A stretch of DNA of 17,004 bases, taken from Deltaproteobacteria bacterium. Its GTDB lineage: Bacteria > Myxococcota_A > UBA796 > UBA2385. Positions 6,779 through 13,986 of the stretch are shown here, piece by piece. Under the pieces are notes generated by a model. It saw only the letters and a program-made list of their open reading frames with translations. It did not search any database and was not told the origin of the DNA. The position numbers and the translations under genes were made by a program. The number at the start of each line of letters is the position of its first letter. The stretch's first letter is position 1. The stretch is from NCBI GenBank assembly GCA_003694325.1, contig RFKJ01000811.1, forward strand, positions 1 to 17,004, read 5' to 3'.

Positions 6779-6794
6779 GGCCGCCCGGGCGGCC
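6779..6794. promoter_or_regulatory. 16-bp palindrome in the leader of the first lipoprotein gene
   Basis: GGCCGCCCGGGCGGCC is fully self-complementary and lies between the proposed transcription start (near 6822) and the ATG at 6755. A second inverted repeat, GGTCCA (6801-6806) with TGGACC (6816-6821), lies just upstream in the leader. They may fold in the leader RNA or bind a regulator. Confidence 0.4.
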
Positions 6795-6828
6795 GTCAGG
6801 GGTCCACCGGGAACCTGGACCGTGGCGC

Positions 6829-6857
6829 ACCGTACCTGTTCATCCGCTGCGCGTCAA
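6829..6857 (-). promoter_or_regulatory. Sigma-70-like promoter for the lipoprotein genes
   Basis: On the minus strand TTGACG (6857-6852) is separated by exactly 17 bp from TACGGT (6834-6829). The -35 matches five of six consensus bases and the -10 matches three, including the first two and last. The predicted start near 6822 gives a leader of about 67 nt to the lipoprotein ATG. Confidence 0.6.
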
Positions 6858-6896
6858 CCTTCAACCAGCGTCACCATGAGCCGATCGATGGGGGGC

Positions 6897-9824
6897 CTAC
6901 TCGACCCGCTTGCGCACGCGGGCTGCCCGGGCGCTGGATGGCGCCAGGGCCAGGTACTGTCGCCAGGCACCCAGCGCCTCGGACATGGTCCGCGGCGAGA
7001 ACTGGAGCTGCCCCATCTCGTACCAGGCGACGGCATTCTCCGGTCCCGCGGCGACCGCCTGCTGCATGTGGTCCACGGCCGCTCGGTGGCGACCCATCGC
7101 TTCGAGGCGCCGGGCAATGCTGACGTGCAGCCACGGGTCGCGCGGTCGCTCCGCCAACGCAGCCCTGGCCCGCCTGGCGACCTCTCCCGGATCCGACGAT
7201 TCGATGATCGCCCCGTCCACTCGCCCGACGAGCAGCCGATCGAACGGGTCGGCGGATTCCAGGAGACGGGCCCGGGCCCGGCCGAGGACGTCCAGGACCT
7301 TGTCGGCAGGTTCGCCGGCGTCGGCCCAGGCCCGTCCCAGCAGGTACGCCCCCAGGCCGTCACCCGCCGCGCCATCATCGCCGACCAGCGACGCGAGCTG
7401 GGGGAGCGCCTCGGCCGACCGGCCGTCCTGGACCGCGATCCAGCTTTGCAGGAGGGTGCGCACACGCCCGGACACCGGCGCTTCGGCCACCAGGGCCGCG
7501 GCCTCGGCCAGGCGATCCAGCTCCACCAGGGCCTGCACCTCGCCCCGCAGGCAGGGGACATCGGCGGGGTTGTGCTCCACGCAGCTCTGCAGGGTCGCCA
7601 GGGCGTCGAGCACCCGGCCCTCCTCCAGTTCGGTCGCCGCGAGCACCGCCAGGGCCGGGGCCCAGGTGGCGTCCACCGAGGCGGCCCGCCGCCAGGCGTC
7701 GAGCGCCCCCGCCCCATCGCCGGCCTCTGCCAGCAGGCGGGCCCGCGCGCCGTGGAGCCGCGCAAGCTGCCGAGGCGACAGCTCCTCGCGGTGTTCGTCG
7801 AGCAGCGCGTCGATGGCGGCCAGGTGCGCCTGGCGATCCTCGATCCCCCACCCACGGATCGCCGCCGCGACCCGGACCAGCGGGTTGTCGCCGGCTTCGG
7901 CCAGCAATCGGCGGGCTTCGGCCTCGGCAGCCGCCGTGTCCCCCGACGCCCGCAGCAGCTCCTCGTACAGGAGGCGATGGCGCACTCCGACGGCGGTTTC
8001 GGCGTCTCCGGCCTGCCAGAGCGTCAACCCGGCGTTGGCGTCCCCCCGGGCCAGCGCCACCCGGGCCGCCAGGTAGCGACCCGCCTCCGTGTCGATGCCG
8101 GCCACGCTGGCACTCCGGGCCGCGCTGCGCAGGTCGCCCTCCAGCAGGGCGAGCGTGCCCTCGACCAGCGCCAGGTCCTCGGGCCGCGCCCCCTCGGCCC
8201 GGGCCAGCTCCAGGCTCTGCCGAGCCCGCTCGTGCTGGGCGGGGTTGCCGGTGTACTCGCCCCACAGCACGGCTTCGACCCAGGCCAGGGCCAGGGCCCG
8301 GCTCTCCAGGGGTTCGGCCCCGCTGTCCACCAACACGGACAACCGGGCCTCCTGCTCGAGCAGGCCGCGGTAGTCGCCCGCCGCGAGCGCCCGCTCCACC
8401 TCGTCGAGCTGCCGGTCGGCCACCACCGTGTGCAGGTAGCGCAGGGACAGGAAGGTCGCGCCGCCCATCGCCAGCACCATGGCGGCGATAGCGACGATGA
8501 TCCGTCCGAGACGCCGTCCCGGTCGGGTCGTCTCCCGCAGCCGGGCCACCTCCTCCTCGTCCTCCTCCGCGGTCGGCTCGACCTCGGCAATCGGCTCCGG
8601 AACCGGGTGCTTCTCGATCACCTCGATCGGCGCCTGGCGCGGTTCGGGGGGGGCAGGGGCGGCATCGGCCACCTCCTCGCGCCGGGTCAACACGACGAGG
8701 TCCTCGTCCTCCTCCTCCAGGTAGTCGTCCTCGTCGTCGGGTCCGGCGGTCGCCCCCATCCCCATGCTCTCCTGCCACGCCCGCAGGTCCAGGGTCTCCT
8801 TGAGTCCGGCTCCGGGCACCCCCTCCGCCTCCTGGTGGATGGGGCCCTCGGCCCGACCGAGGGATGGCCCTCCGGGTCCCGGGATCACCTGCATGATGCG
8901 GGTATCGGCGTCCAGCTCGGTCCCGCCAGCTCCGGGATCGGTGAGGTCCTCCGTCGGAGCATCCCGCAGCTCGGCCGCCGAAGCCATCCCCGACGCGACG
9001 GTGACCTCGTCCTCGTCGTCCAAGACGGGGGCCCCGACGTGGACCCGGCGGAACAACGACGGGAACCGGTCTTCGGAAGGGGCGTCGAGTTCCCCCGCCT
9101 CGACCAGCATCGAGCGGGTCACCTCGGCGGTGGGGGGATCCGCCTGCCCCAGCTCGGCGGCCCGAGCCACCTCCGTGTGGTCGACGATCTCCCACCCCCC
9201 GGTGCCCCCCAGCTCCGCCAGCAGGTCGGCGACCGTCGATCCACGGGGCACGAAGTCACCGGCCAGCCCCCAGAGCAACAGTTCGACCCGCCGGTTCTGG
9301 CCGCCGGTTCGACGCACCCGCTCGAGGATGGACCGCGCCCGGAGAAAGCTTCCCGTCGCGAGATACGACTCGGCCAGCGCCACCAGCGCGGCGGGATCTC
9401 CCTGGCGCTCGATGCTCCGGGCGTCCGACGGTGGCCCGGCCGGCGGCTGGCCGGCCCGCTCGACCAGCCCCGCGAGGTCGGGGTGGTCGGGGGCCACCTG
9501 CTGCAGGCGGTCGAGGACCTTGCGGGCCCGGGCCGGCCACCCGCGCTGGACGAACACCTCCGCGGTCAACGCCAGCACGTCCGGGTCATCGGGGTGCTCG
9601 CGGCTCAGCTCGCGAAGTCGCACCCACGCCCGGTCCATCAGGCGAAGCTCGAGAAAGGCCCGGGCCTGGGCCAGTCCCGGCTCCAGGGCCACCCGGTGTT
9701 CCCGTTCCCACGCTTCGACCAGGCGGATCACCGCCTGCACGTCGCCTCGTCGTTCGGCGTAGGCCACGGCGGCGGCGAATTCGCGAGCGGACGGCTCTGT
9801 GGTGTGGGCCGGGGAGCTCTGCAT
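6897..9824 (-). CDS. Large TPR protein with a single central membrane helix
   Basis: ATG 9824 gives 975 residues; GTG 9827 is an equally near start. The frame runs further upstream to 10022, but that part contains the proposed promoter and is unlike protein. Residues 10-170 are TPR-like helix pairs (for example DRAWVRLRELSREHPDDPDVLALTA). Residues 190-435 are a disordered acidic linker with several Thr-containing motifs and an Asp/Glu run (DDEDDYLEEEDEDL). A basic stretch (RPGRRLGR) precedes one helix at about 440-461, and many TPR-like repeats fill the rest. The positive-inside rule puts the N-terminus in the cytoplasm and the C-terminal TPRs in the periplasm. It is probably a scaffold linking cytoplasmic and periplasmic partners. 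The lipoprotein genes downstream are natural candidates, but that is inference. Confidence 0.85.
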   Translation of the reverse strand: MQSSPAHTTEPSAREFAAAVAYAERRGDVQAVIRLVEAWEREHRVALEPGLAQARAFLELRLMDRAWVRLRELSREHPDDPDVLALTAEVFVQRGWPARARKVLDRLQQVAPDHPDLAGLVERAGQPPAGPPSDARSIERQGDPAALVALAESYLATGSFLRARSILERVRRTGGQNRRVELLLWGLAGDFVPRGSTVADLLAELGGTGGWEIVDHTEVARAAELGQADPPTAEVTRSMLVEAGELDAPSEDRFPSLFRRVHVGAPVLDDEDEVTVASGMASAAELRDAPTEDLTDPGAGGTELDADTRIMQVIPGPGGPSLGRAEGPIHQEAEGVPGAGLKETLDLRAWQESMGMGATAGPDDEDDYLEEEDEDLVVLTRREEVADAAPAPPEPRQAPIEVIEKHPVPEPIAEVEPTAEEDEEEVARLRETTRPGRRLGRIIVAIAAMVLAMGGATFLSLRYLHTVVADRQLDEVERALAAGDYRGLLEQEARLSVLVDSGAEPLESRALALAWVEAVLWGEYTGNPAQHERARQSLELARAEGARPEDLALVEGTLALLEGDLRSAARSASVAGIDTEAGRYLAARVALARGDANAGLTLWQAGDAETAVGVRHRLLYEELLRASGDTAAAEAEARRLLAEAGDNPLVRVAAAIRGWGIEDRQAHLAAIDALLDEHREELSPRQLARLHGARARLLAEAGDGAGALDAWRRAASVDATWAPALAVLAATELEEGRVLDALATLQSCVEHNPADVPCLRGEVQALVELDRLAEAAALVAEAPVSGRVRTLLQSWIAVQDGRSAEALPQLASLVGDDGAAGDGLGAYLLGRAWADAGEPADKVLDVLGRARARLLESADPFDRLLVGRVDGAIIESSDPGEVARRARAALAERPRDPWLHVSIARRLEAMGRHRAAVDHMQQAVAAGPENAVAWYEMGQLQFSPRTMSEALGAWRQYLALAPSSARAARVRKRVE

Positions 9825-9872
9825 CACTCCGCGCTCGCGGGTGGGACTGGCTGAGGGGTGGACGGAACCCAG

Positions 9873-9881
9873 ACTATACCA
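9873..9881 (-). promoter_or_regulatory. Extended -10 promoter for the large TPR gene
   Basis: Read on the minus strand, TGGTATAGT (9881-9873) matches the extended -10 motif TGnTATAAT at all but one position. No good -35 is visible 17 bp upstream, which extended -10 promoters tolerate. The distance to the ATG at 9824 leaves a leader of about 40 nt. Confidence 0.6.
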
Positions 9882-10026
9882 GCAGGCCTTTCCGCGCCCA
9901 CGTCCGCGGCGATCGTTCCGGTCGCCGTGCTCTCGGTCTCCCCACCTTCCGCCGCGTGGTGGCGCGTCCGGGCGTGCCGCCCCGTCGACACACCGTCCCC
10001 TGCAGGAGTCGCCCCCCCACAACGGC

Positions 10027-10052
10027 GCGGGGGAGCCCGGAGGCTCCCCCGC
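10027..10052 (-). terminator. Strong terminator hairpin after etfA
   Basis: GCGGGGGAGCC and GGCTCCCCCGC form an 11-bp perfect stem with a CGGA tetraloop (TCCG on the minus strand), 22 bp past the etfA stop. The following minus-strand sequence is only weakly T-containing (GTTGTGG), common in GC-rich genomes. Confidence 0.7.
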
Positions 10053-10073
10053 AGGGCGTCCGGTCCCCAGCGC

Positions 10074-11039
10074 TCAGCCGAGGGCCTGGAACTCCTCCGT
10101 CAGCAGCGGGCAGATGTCGAACAGGTCGCCCACGATCCCGTAGGTCGAGTGCTGGAAGATCGGCGCCTCGGGGTCCTTGTTGATGGCGACGATGATCTTG
10201 CTGGTCCGCATTCCCGCGAGGTGCTGGATGGCACCCGAGATGCCGACGGCGATGTACAGCGAGGGGTTGACCACCTTGCCGGTCTGGCCCACCTGCTCGC
10301 TGTGCGGCGCGTAGCCGGCATCCACCGCGGCGCGGCTGGCCCCGACGGTGGCGCCGATGCTCGCCGCGAGCGGCCGGATGTACTTGTCGAAGTTCTCCTT
10401 CGACTTGACCGCCCGGCCCCCGCTGACGATGCGATCGGCCTCGGTGAGGTCGACGGTGTCGCCGCTGGGAGCCTCGGTGTCGACCACCTTGACCTTCGGC
10501 TCACCGACATCCACCGACAGCGCCACGACCTCAGCCGAGCCGCCGGTGGCCTCCCCTACCGCGAAGGAGTTCGGCCGCACCGTGAACAACGCCAGGTCGC
10601 CCTTGATGTGCACGTCGGTGAACGCCTTGCCGGCGTACTGCGGCCGGCGGGCCACCACGCGGCCGTCCCGCGCCTCGAGCCCGGTCACCTCGGTGCCCAG
10701 CCCAGCGCCCAGGCGAGCCGCCAGGCGGGGGAAGGCATCCTTGGCCTGGGGGCTGGCCGGTGCCAGCACGACCGCCGGGTCGGCGGCCTCGATGGCCGCC
10801 TGCAGCGCCGCGACGGTCGCCGTGGTGGTGTAGTGGGTGAACGCGTCACCGGTCACGGTGTAGACCGTCCCGGCGCCGTAGGCCCCCAGGTCACCGGGGT
10901 CGTCCGCCCCGATCAGGAGCGCGCTGACCTTGCCGCCGATGGAAGCCGCCAGCTCGCCGGCCTTGGTGAGCAGCTCGTATGCCGTCTTCTTGATGGTGCC
11001 GCCTTCGTGCTCGGCGACGACCAGGATTCCGTTGCCCAT
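10074..11039 (-). CDS. etfA: Electron transfer flavoprotein, alpha subunit
   Basis: The 321-residue product is the FAD-binding subunit of ETF, which accepts electrons from acyl-CoA and other flavin dehydrogenases and passes them to ETF-quinone oxidoreductase or a bifurcating partner. The C-terminal FAD domain is intact: RIVSGGRAV, GASRAAVDAGYAPHSEQVGQTG, and the ETF-alpha signature from LYIAVGISGAIQH to IVAIN at 261-287. The N-terminal domain starts MGNGILVVAEHEGG. The ATG at 11039 has GGAG six bases upstream. It follows etfB after a 26-bp gap, and a strong terminator closes the operon. The length is normal and nothing key is missing. It is cytoplasmic and acts as a heterodimer with EtfB. Confidence 0.96.
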   Translation of the reverse strand: MGNGILVVAEHEGGTIKKTAYELLTKAGELAASIGGKVSALLIGADDPGDLGAYGAGTVYTVTGDAFTHYTTTATVAALQAAIEAADPAVVLAPASPQAKDAFPRLAARLGAGLGTEVTGLEARDGRVVARRPQYAGKAFTDVHIKGDLALFTVRPNSFAVGEATGGSAEVVALSVDVGEPKVKVVDTEAPSGDTVDLTEADRIVSGGRAVKSKENFDKYIRPLAASIGATVGASRAAVDAGYAPHSEQVGQTGKVVNPSLYIAVGISGAIQHLAGMRTSKIIVAINKDPEAPIFQHSTYGIVGDLFDICPLLTEEFQALG

Positions 11040-11065
11040 GTTGTTCTCCAGGAGATGTTGAGGGT

Positions 11066-11857
11066 TCAGATGACCTTGGCTTCGTCGCGGAGCAGGCGCA
11101 CCAGCTCCTTGACCCGCGTCGCGTCGTCGCCTTCGAGGATCCGCCCCGCGGGACGCTCCGGCGGCAGCGACCAGTTGTCCTCGACCACCAGGGCCGCGGC
11201 GGCGCCGACGGTGCTGGGGTCCAGGCCGAGGTCGGCGGCGCCCTTGACGGCGATCTTCTTGCGCTTGGCCATCATGATGCCCTTCAACGACGCGTAGCGG
11301 GGCTCGTTCAGGCCCTTGTCGCAGGTGATCACCAGCGGCAGCGAGGCCTCGACCACGTCCCGGGCACCGCCCCCGCTGGCCCGCCAGGCCTTCACCGTCC
11401 CGTCGGCGAACTCCAGCTTGTCGACGACGCTGATGTTGCCCCAGCCGAGCAGCTCGGCCACCATGCCCGGCACCTGGGCGTTGTCGCCATCGATGGCCTG
11501 CTTGCCGGCGAGCAGCAGTTCCACTCCCTCGGCCTTGGCCGCCGCCGCCAGGATCCGGGCGATGCCGAGGCAGTCGCTGCCCTCGAAGGCGGGGTCGTCC
11601 AGGCGCACCGCCGCGTCCGCGCCCCGCGCCAGGGCATCGCGGATCCGCTGGTCGGCGTCCGCGCCGCCCACGGTCAGGACCACGACCGAGCTGGCCTGCT
11701 TGGCGTCCTTGAGCTGCAGGGCCGCTTCCAGGGCGTACTCGTCGTAGGGGTTGATCTCCCACTTGATGTCGGCGGTGTCGATACCCGTCGACGGATCTGC
11801 GATCTTGATGCGCGCGTCTGACGCCGGCACCTGCTTGAGCAAGACTCCGATCTTCAC
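11066..11857 (-). CDS. etfB: Electron transfer flavoprotein, beta subunit
   Basis: The 263-residue product is the ETF beta subunit, which binds AMP in classical ETFs and docks dehydrogenases. Typical blocks are MKIGVLLKQVP at the start, KWEINPYDEYALEAALQLKD, VVVLTVGGADADQRIRDALARGAD, LLLAGKQAIDGDNAQVPGMVAELLGW and the C-terminal KRKKIAVK. The start is GTG 11857 with AGGAGG five bases upstream. The start overlaps the tetR stop by 4 bp (GTGA), a sign of translational coupling, and etfA follows. I cannot tell a bifurcating type from the ordinary type with confidence. No dehydrogenase or ETF-quinone oxidoreductase gene is in the window. Confidence 0.96.
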   Translation of the reverse strand: MKIGVLLKQVPASDARIKIADPSTGIDTADIKWEINPYDEYALEAALQLKDAKQASSVVVLTVGGADADQRIRDALARGADAAVRLDDPAFEGSDCLGIARILAAAAKAEGVELLLAGKQAIDGDNAQVPGMVAELLGWGNISVVDKLEFADGTVKAWRASGGGARDVVEASLPLVITCDKGLNEPRYASLKGIMMAKRKKIAVKGAADLGLDPSTVGAAAALVVEDNWSLPPERPAGRILEGDDATRVKELVRLLRDEAKVI

Positions 11858-12522
11858 GTTGACCTCCTGCCCCCCGCGTCCGCGGAGGGGGTGGATGGGG
11901 CGGATGGGGAAGCATGGTCGCCTTGTGGGACCATGCCCCGAAGGAAGATTCCGACCACCTGTTCGGCAGCCTGGTCGAGGTTGAACCGCTCACGACGGCG
12001 AGCGAGGACCCACTGGATCGAGATCTCGTCGAGGGCCCCGAAGAAGGCCCACTGGGCCAGGAAGGGGTCGACGTCCTGGCGGATCTGGCCGCGGGCCTGT
12101 CCCTGGCGCACGAGATCGGCGAACACCCCCAGGTACTCCCAGAGCTTCTCGGGGCGATATTCCCGGAGAAAGCGATGGGACTGGCGCAGCTCCACCTGGA
12201 GGACCTGGGCAAGGGCGGGGTGGTTGACGATGGACCGGAAGTGGTGTCCGGCGTAGGCGCGGATCCGGTCGATGGGATCGTCGATGCCGTCCAGCGCGGC
12301 CTGCAGCTCCTCCAGGAGCAGCTCCATCTTCTCCTCGAAGATCACGAGGAGAAGATCCTCCTTGTTCTTGAAATACAGGTAGATCGTGCCGTCGGCGACG
12401 CCCGCCCGGCTGGCGATGTCGCTGATCCGGGCCGCCCGGAACCCCTTCTCGGCGAAGACCTCGACCGCCGCATCGATGATGCGGTCGCGTTTCTGGAGCC
12501 GGTGGGAGTCGATGGCGGTCAT
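11854..12522 (-). CDS. TetR/AcrR-family regulator, FadR-like, of the etf operon
   Basis: The 222-residue product has the TetR DNA-binding domain at residues 13-60, with the helix-turn-helix RISDIASRAGVADGTIYLYF at 32-51 followed by KNKEDLL. The C-terminal ligand domain matches the general size of fatty-acyl-CoA-sensing TetR proteins. In Bacillus subtilis the TetR-type FadR lies with etfB-etfA and controls beta-oxidation, so the same gene order here suggests a regulator responding to acyl-CoA; that ligand is inferred. The ATG at 12522 lacks a Shine-Dalgarno sequence, being preceded by CTGCCCCTGCTCC. A perfect palindrome 56-79 bp upstream is the likely autoregulatory site. The last 20 residues are a Ser/Pro/Ala tail. 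It overlaps etfB by 4 bp. Confidence 0.92.
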   Translation of the reverse strand: MTAIDSHRLQKRDRIIDAAVEVFAEKGFRAARISDIASRAGVADGTIYLYFKNKEDLLLVIFEEKMELLLEELQAALDGIDDPIDRIRAYAGHHFRSIVNHPALAQVLQVELRQSHRFLREYRPEKLWEYLGVFADLVRQGQARGQIRQDVDPFLAQWAFFGALDEISIQWVLARRRERFNLDQAAEQVVGIFLRGMVPQGDHASPSAPSTPSADAGGRRST

Positions 12523-12577
12523 GGAGCAGGGGCAGCCGGGGCGGGGACGATGTCCTGCACCCGGTGGGTGGATCCGG

Positions 12578-12601
12578 GTGACTGAATGGCGGCTCAGTCA
12601 C
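12578..12601. promoter_or_regulatory. Candidate TetR operator, GTGACTGA-N8-TCAGTCAC
   Basis: Two perfect 8-bp inverted arms are separated by ATGGCGGC, making a 24-bp dyad upstream of the tetR start. Size and symmetry suit a TetR-family dimer or dimer pair. A weak -35-like TTGCCT lies about 17 bp upstream of the TAGTGA that begins the dyad, so a bound regulator could block transcription of tetR-etfBA. No other copy was noticed in this window. Confidence 0.6.
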
Positions 12602-12655
12602 TAAGGGACCCCAGGCTCCCAGGCAAGTCGTCCGGACGCGACAACCCGTGCCCGT

Positions 12656-12670
12656 CCGGCCGCGGGCCGG
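12656..12670 (-). terminator. Hairpin after the transaldolase
   Basis: CCGGCC-GCG-GGCCGG is a 6-bp perfect stem with a 3-nt loop, 19 bp past the transaldolase stop at 12690. No T-run follows. It may end the upstream operon before the tetR promoter. Confidence 0.4.
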
Positions 12671-12689
12671 TGCGGACCCGGGCCGAGCC

Positions 12690-13388
12690 TCAGCGCGCTC
12701 CCCTGCCCTGCAGCCAGCGCTCCACCTGCCCGGCGATGTCCGTGTCGGGCACCGTCGACCAGTCGGCGAGGAATCGCTCCAGGCCGACATCGGTGAGCGG
12801 GTGCCGGATCATCGCCTGCAGCGTCTTGAACGGCACGGTCGCGACGTCGGCACCGGCCAGGGCGACCTGCACCACGTGCATCGGGTGCCGGATGCTGGCC
12901 GCCAGGACCTCGGTCCCCAGCTCGGGGTAGTTGGCGTACATCTGGACGATGCTCTCGATCAACGCCACGCCGTCCGTGCTGATGTCGTCGAGCCGCCCGA
13001 CGAACGGCGAGATGTAGGCGGCGCCGGCCTTGGCCGCCAGCAAGGCCTGGGACGCCTGGAAGCACAGCGTGACGTTGACGTCGATGCCCTCGTCGGCGAG
13101 CACCCCGGTCGCCCGGATCCCATCCATGGTCAGCGGGATCTTGACGACGACGTGCTCGCTGATCCGGGCCAGCAGGCGGCCCTCGTTCACCATCCCCTGC
13201 CAGTCCGTGGCGACGGTCTCGGCGGACACCGGCCCCTGCACGATCTCGCAGATCTGGTAGATGGTCTCGACGAAGTCGCCGCCTTCGCGGGCGATGAGGC
13301 TGGGGTTGGTGGTCACCCCATCGATGATGCCCCAGTCCCGGGCCTGGCGGATCTCGTCGAGGTTGGCGGTGTCGAGGAAGATCTTCAT
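12690..13388 (-). CDS. tal: Transaldolase (TalC/fructose-6-phosphate aldolase-like), as separate gene or C-terminal domain
   Basis: If translated from its own ATG at 13388 the product is 232 residues, close to the usual size of the short transaldolase subfamily. It begins MKIFLDTANLDEIRQA, followed by DGVTTNPSLIA (23-33), the Schiff-base lysine Lys83 in VVVKIPLTMDG, and NVTLCFQASQALLA and AAYISPFVGRLDDI. It would transfer a dihydroxyacetone unit between sugar phosphates in the non-oxidative pentose phosphate pathway, or act as an aldolase; sequence alone does not separate the two. GGAGG lies 12 bases before the ATG, too far to be ideal but usable. Normal family length from this Met favours an independent start, while the open frame into folK favours a fusion or readthrough. 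Confidence 0.8.
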   Translation of the reverse strand: MKIFLDTANLDEIRQARDWGIIDGVTTNPSLIAREGGDFVETIYQICEIVQGPVSAETVATDWQGMVNEGRLLARISEHVVVKIPLTMDGIRATGVLADEGIDVNVTLCFQASQALLAAKAGAAYISPFVGRLDDISTDGVALIESIVQMYANYPELGTEVLAASIRHPMHVVQVALAGADVATVPFKTLQAMIRHPLTDVGLERFLADWSTVPDTDIAGQVERWLQGRGAR

Positions 13389-13967
13389 GGTGGTCGCCTG
13401 CCTCCGGCGGTTCGGGCCTGCGGTGTACTGCAGCCCCGAACCCGCGGCAAGCCCTCCGCGGAAGACGGATGCCGCCACCGGGGTGAGCCCGGTGCGGATC
13501 GAGGGCGGCGGCAACGCGCCCAGGGGCAGGCCGAGCCCCGGGTGCACCAGGTCCGGCGCGACCTCGATGGCGGGAACCAGGACGAAGTCGCGAGTCGCGA
13601 GCCCCGGGTGGGGAAGGGTGAGGTCACGCCCCCGACGCACCCGGTCGCCGTGCACCAGCAGGTCGAGGTCCACCCGGCGGTCCCCCCAGCGAGGCCCCCG
13701 GCGACGCCCGAGGCGGCGCTCGATGTCCTGGCACACGGACAGCAGTCCCCGGGGCGACCGGGTGGTCTCGACCCGGAGGACCGCGTTGTAGAACACCCCG
13801 CGCGCCACGCTGCCCATGGGGGCGGAGCGGTGGACCCGCGAGCCGGCGGAGACCCGCACCCCCGGCGCGGCGTCCAGCATCCGCGCGGCCAGCTCCAGGA
13901 CCTGCAGTCGCGGGCCCGATGAACACCCCAGCGCCACGAGGGCGGTCGCGGGCCATCGCGTCGTCAT
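12690..13967 (-). CDS. folK: Joined HPPK (folate synthesis) and transaldolase reading frame
   Basis: One uninterrupted 425-codon frame begins at ATG 13967. Residues 8-155 are 6-hydroxymethyl-7,8-dihydropterin pyrophosphokinase: FYNAV (59-63), RWGDRRVDLDLLV with the Mg-binding pair Asp100 and Asp102, and LTLPHP...RDFVLVP (116-132). The usual GSN loop near residue 14 reads GCSSG. HPPK transfers pyrophosphate from ATP to the pterin in folate synthesis. Residues 156-193 are a linker without recognisable fold and with poorer codons (AGG, GGA, GGT, CTT). A complete small transaldolase starts at Met194. Either this is a true fusion or folK has lost its stop and tal starts internally. No other folate gene is nearby. 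It follows the TPR gene after 19 bp. Confidence 0.75.
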   Translation of the reverse strand: MTTRWPATALVALGCSSGPRLQVLELAARMLDAAPGVRVSAGSRVHRSAPMGSVARGVFYNAVLRVETTRSPRGLLSVCQDIERRLGRRRGPRWGDRRVDLDLLVHGDRVRRGRDLTLPHPGLATRDFVLVPAIEVAPDLVHPGLGLPLGALPPPSIRTGLTPVAASVFRGGLAAGSGLQYTAGPNRRRQATTMKIFLDTANLDEIRQARDWGIIDGVTTNPSLIAREGGDFVETIYQICEIVQGPVSAETVATDWQGMVNEGRLLARISEHVVVKIPLTMDGIRATGVLADEGIDVNVTLCFQASQALLAAKAGAAYISPFVGRLDDISTDGVALIESIVQMYANYPELGTEVLAASIRHPMHVVQVALAGADVATVPFKTLQAMIRHPLTDVGLERFLADWSTVPDTDIAGQVERWLQGRGAR

Positions 13968-13986
13968 CGGCTACCCGACGGCACGT

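Noticed and set aside
5724..9854. 1376-codon plus-strand open frame
   Set aside because: It is antisense to the lipoproteins and the large TPR gene, which have signal peptides, TPRs, a membrane helix and promoters. The plus-strand translation is Gly/Arg/Gln-rich and low in structure.
9825..10022. N-terminal extension of the large TPR protein
   Set aside because: The extension is Arg/Gly-rich and covers the extended -10 promoter, so translation from 9824 or 9827 is more likely.
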